Source: Candidatus Bathyarchaeota archaeon (GTDB lineage Archaea > Thermoproteota > Bathyarchaeia > 40CM-2-53-6 > RBG-13-38-9). From it: a stretch of 5,165 bases of DNA. This document shows, piece by piece, positions 4,813 to 5,165 of this stretch. Within the stretch, counting starts at the first letter, position 1, and each line of letters starts with the position of its first letter. The stretch spans positions 1 through 5,165 of the forward strand of contig JAOZGV010000133.1 in the NCBI GenBank assembly GCA_026015225.1, given 5' to 3'. The notes below the pieces were generated by a model. That model was not told where the DNA came from and did not search any database. It worked only from the letters and a program-made list of their open reading frames with translations. The position numbers were made by a program, and so were the translations under genes.

Positions 4813-5165
4813 CTAACGCTTTCGGCTCTTTTTTTGTACTTTATGTGGTTTCTGATTCTCGAATCTGCTAAACTGTTTCTTCCTCTTCGTGTAAAGAATT
4901 CCACCTACAACGATTATTCCAATAAAAAGTATTAAAGTTAGAATCAAAAATGATGTTGAACTGGACTGAGGTTCACTGATGTTCTTCTCGCAATCTATTA
5001 TAGAGTAAAATATTTGGCATTCCTTAATCTCACCTTTCTCATCCATAAATCTATACTGATTAGGTGATTTATCCTTGTAAAGGATTAAGCTTTGATATTC
5101 AAGTGCGCGCTGATTAATTATAAAGTCAGTTATGATATTAGAAGAAACATATCCTTCGAAAATAT
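4813..5165 (-). CDS. C-terminal part of a membrane-anchored extracytoplasmic protein (truncated by window edge)
   Basis: The minus-strand frame is open from the right edge to the TAG at 4813-4815 and gives at least 116 residues; an internal ATG at 5046 is unlikely to be the start because the frame continues upstream without a stop. The visible part is a soluble region with many Tyr, Ile and Asn residues. It includes two cysteines nine residues apart (ECQ and DCE, encoded near 4990-5020) that could form a disulfide. A polar Ser-rich linker, one 20-odd residue transmembrane helix (FLILTLILFIG and onward) and a strongly basic tail (TKRKKQ to KKSRKR) follow. The basic end predicts a cytoplasmic tail with the main domain outside the cell. 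I do not recognise the family. It converges on the di-heme gene with 42 nt between the stops. Confidence 0.7.
   Translation of the reverse strand, partial: IFEGYVSSNIITDFIINQRALEYQSLILYKDKSPNQYRFMDEKGEIKECQIFYSIIDCEKNISEPQSSSTSFLILTLILFIGIIVVGGILYTKRKKQFSRFENQKPHKVQKKSRKR

Noticed and set aside
1..5165. CRISPR array, insertion sequence or mobile element ends
   Set aside because: There are no regularly spaced identical repeats, transposase frames or matching terminal inverted repeats; the repeats seen come only in pairs.

Overview
The window looks like a piece of an AT-rich archaeal chromosome. Several genes lack a Shine-Dalgarno sequence and instead have a TATA-like element about 26-33 nt before the start codon (clearest before fdhD), which fits leaderless archaeal transcription. 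Intergenic T-tracts could act as archaeal terminators. The homoserine kinase, the E1-like protein and FdhD read as archaeal-type versions. The C-terminally membrane-anchored protein at the right edge is also common in uncultured archaea. I cannot name the lineage from sequence alone; a Bathyarchaeia-like or other uncultured archaeon would fit, and this is only a guess.

Layout. Bases 1-2897 hold four plus-strand genes with short gaps (23, 73 and 65 nt): the 3' part of a ThiF/MoeB/HesA-type adenylyltransferase, homoserine kinase (thrB), an OsmC-type thiol protein, and a class I SAM methyltransferase that starts at TTG. Each gap carries its own hairpin, T-tract or promoter-like element, so these may be separately controlled neighbours and not one operon. 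Bases 2898-3282 hold no intact gene. They contain what looks like the decayed 3' end of a minus-strand DUF998-like membrane protein gene (2993-3133), and then an imperfect 26-nt direct repeat with a 51-nt period that runs up to the fdhD start. Bases 3283-4086 are fdhD. After a 180-nt AT-rich spacer comes a small five-helix membrane protein (4267-4770) with two His-X13-His pairs, which looks like a minimal ferric-reductase-type di-heme cytochrome b. It converges on a partial minus-strand gene (4813 to the right edge) for a membrane-anchored protein.

How they may work together. FdhD inserts sulfur into molybdenum/tungsten bis-MGD cofactors for formate dehydrogenase, and the E1-like protein could serve molybdopterin or thiolation chemistry. 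OsmC is a thiol-based peroxide-defence fold, and the di-heme protein suggests membrane electron transfer. This gives a loose redox/sulfur theme, but no formate dehydrogenase or other catalytic partner lies in the window, so a link between these genes is inference.

Most notable: the di-heme mini-cytochrome, the duplicated fdhD upstream element, the DUF998-like relic, a repeated 17-nt element flanking the cytochrome gene, GC-rich CACGCGC-type motifs confined mostly to gene gaps, and the absence of expected cysteines in both FdhD (CxxC) and the E1-like protein. I found no convincing evidence of a completely new multi-gene system, CRISPR array, tRNA, rRNA or insertion sequence.
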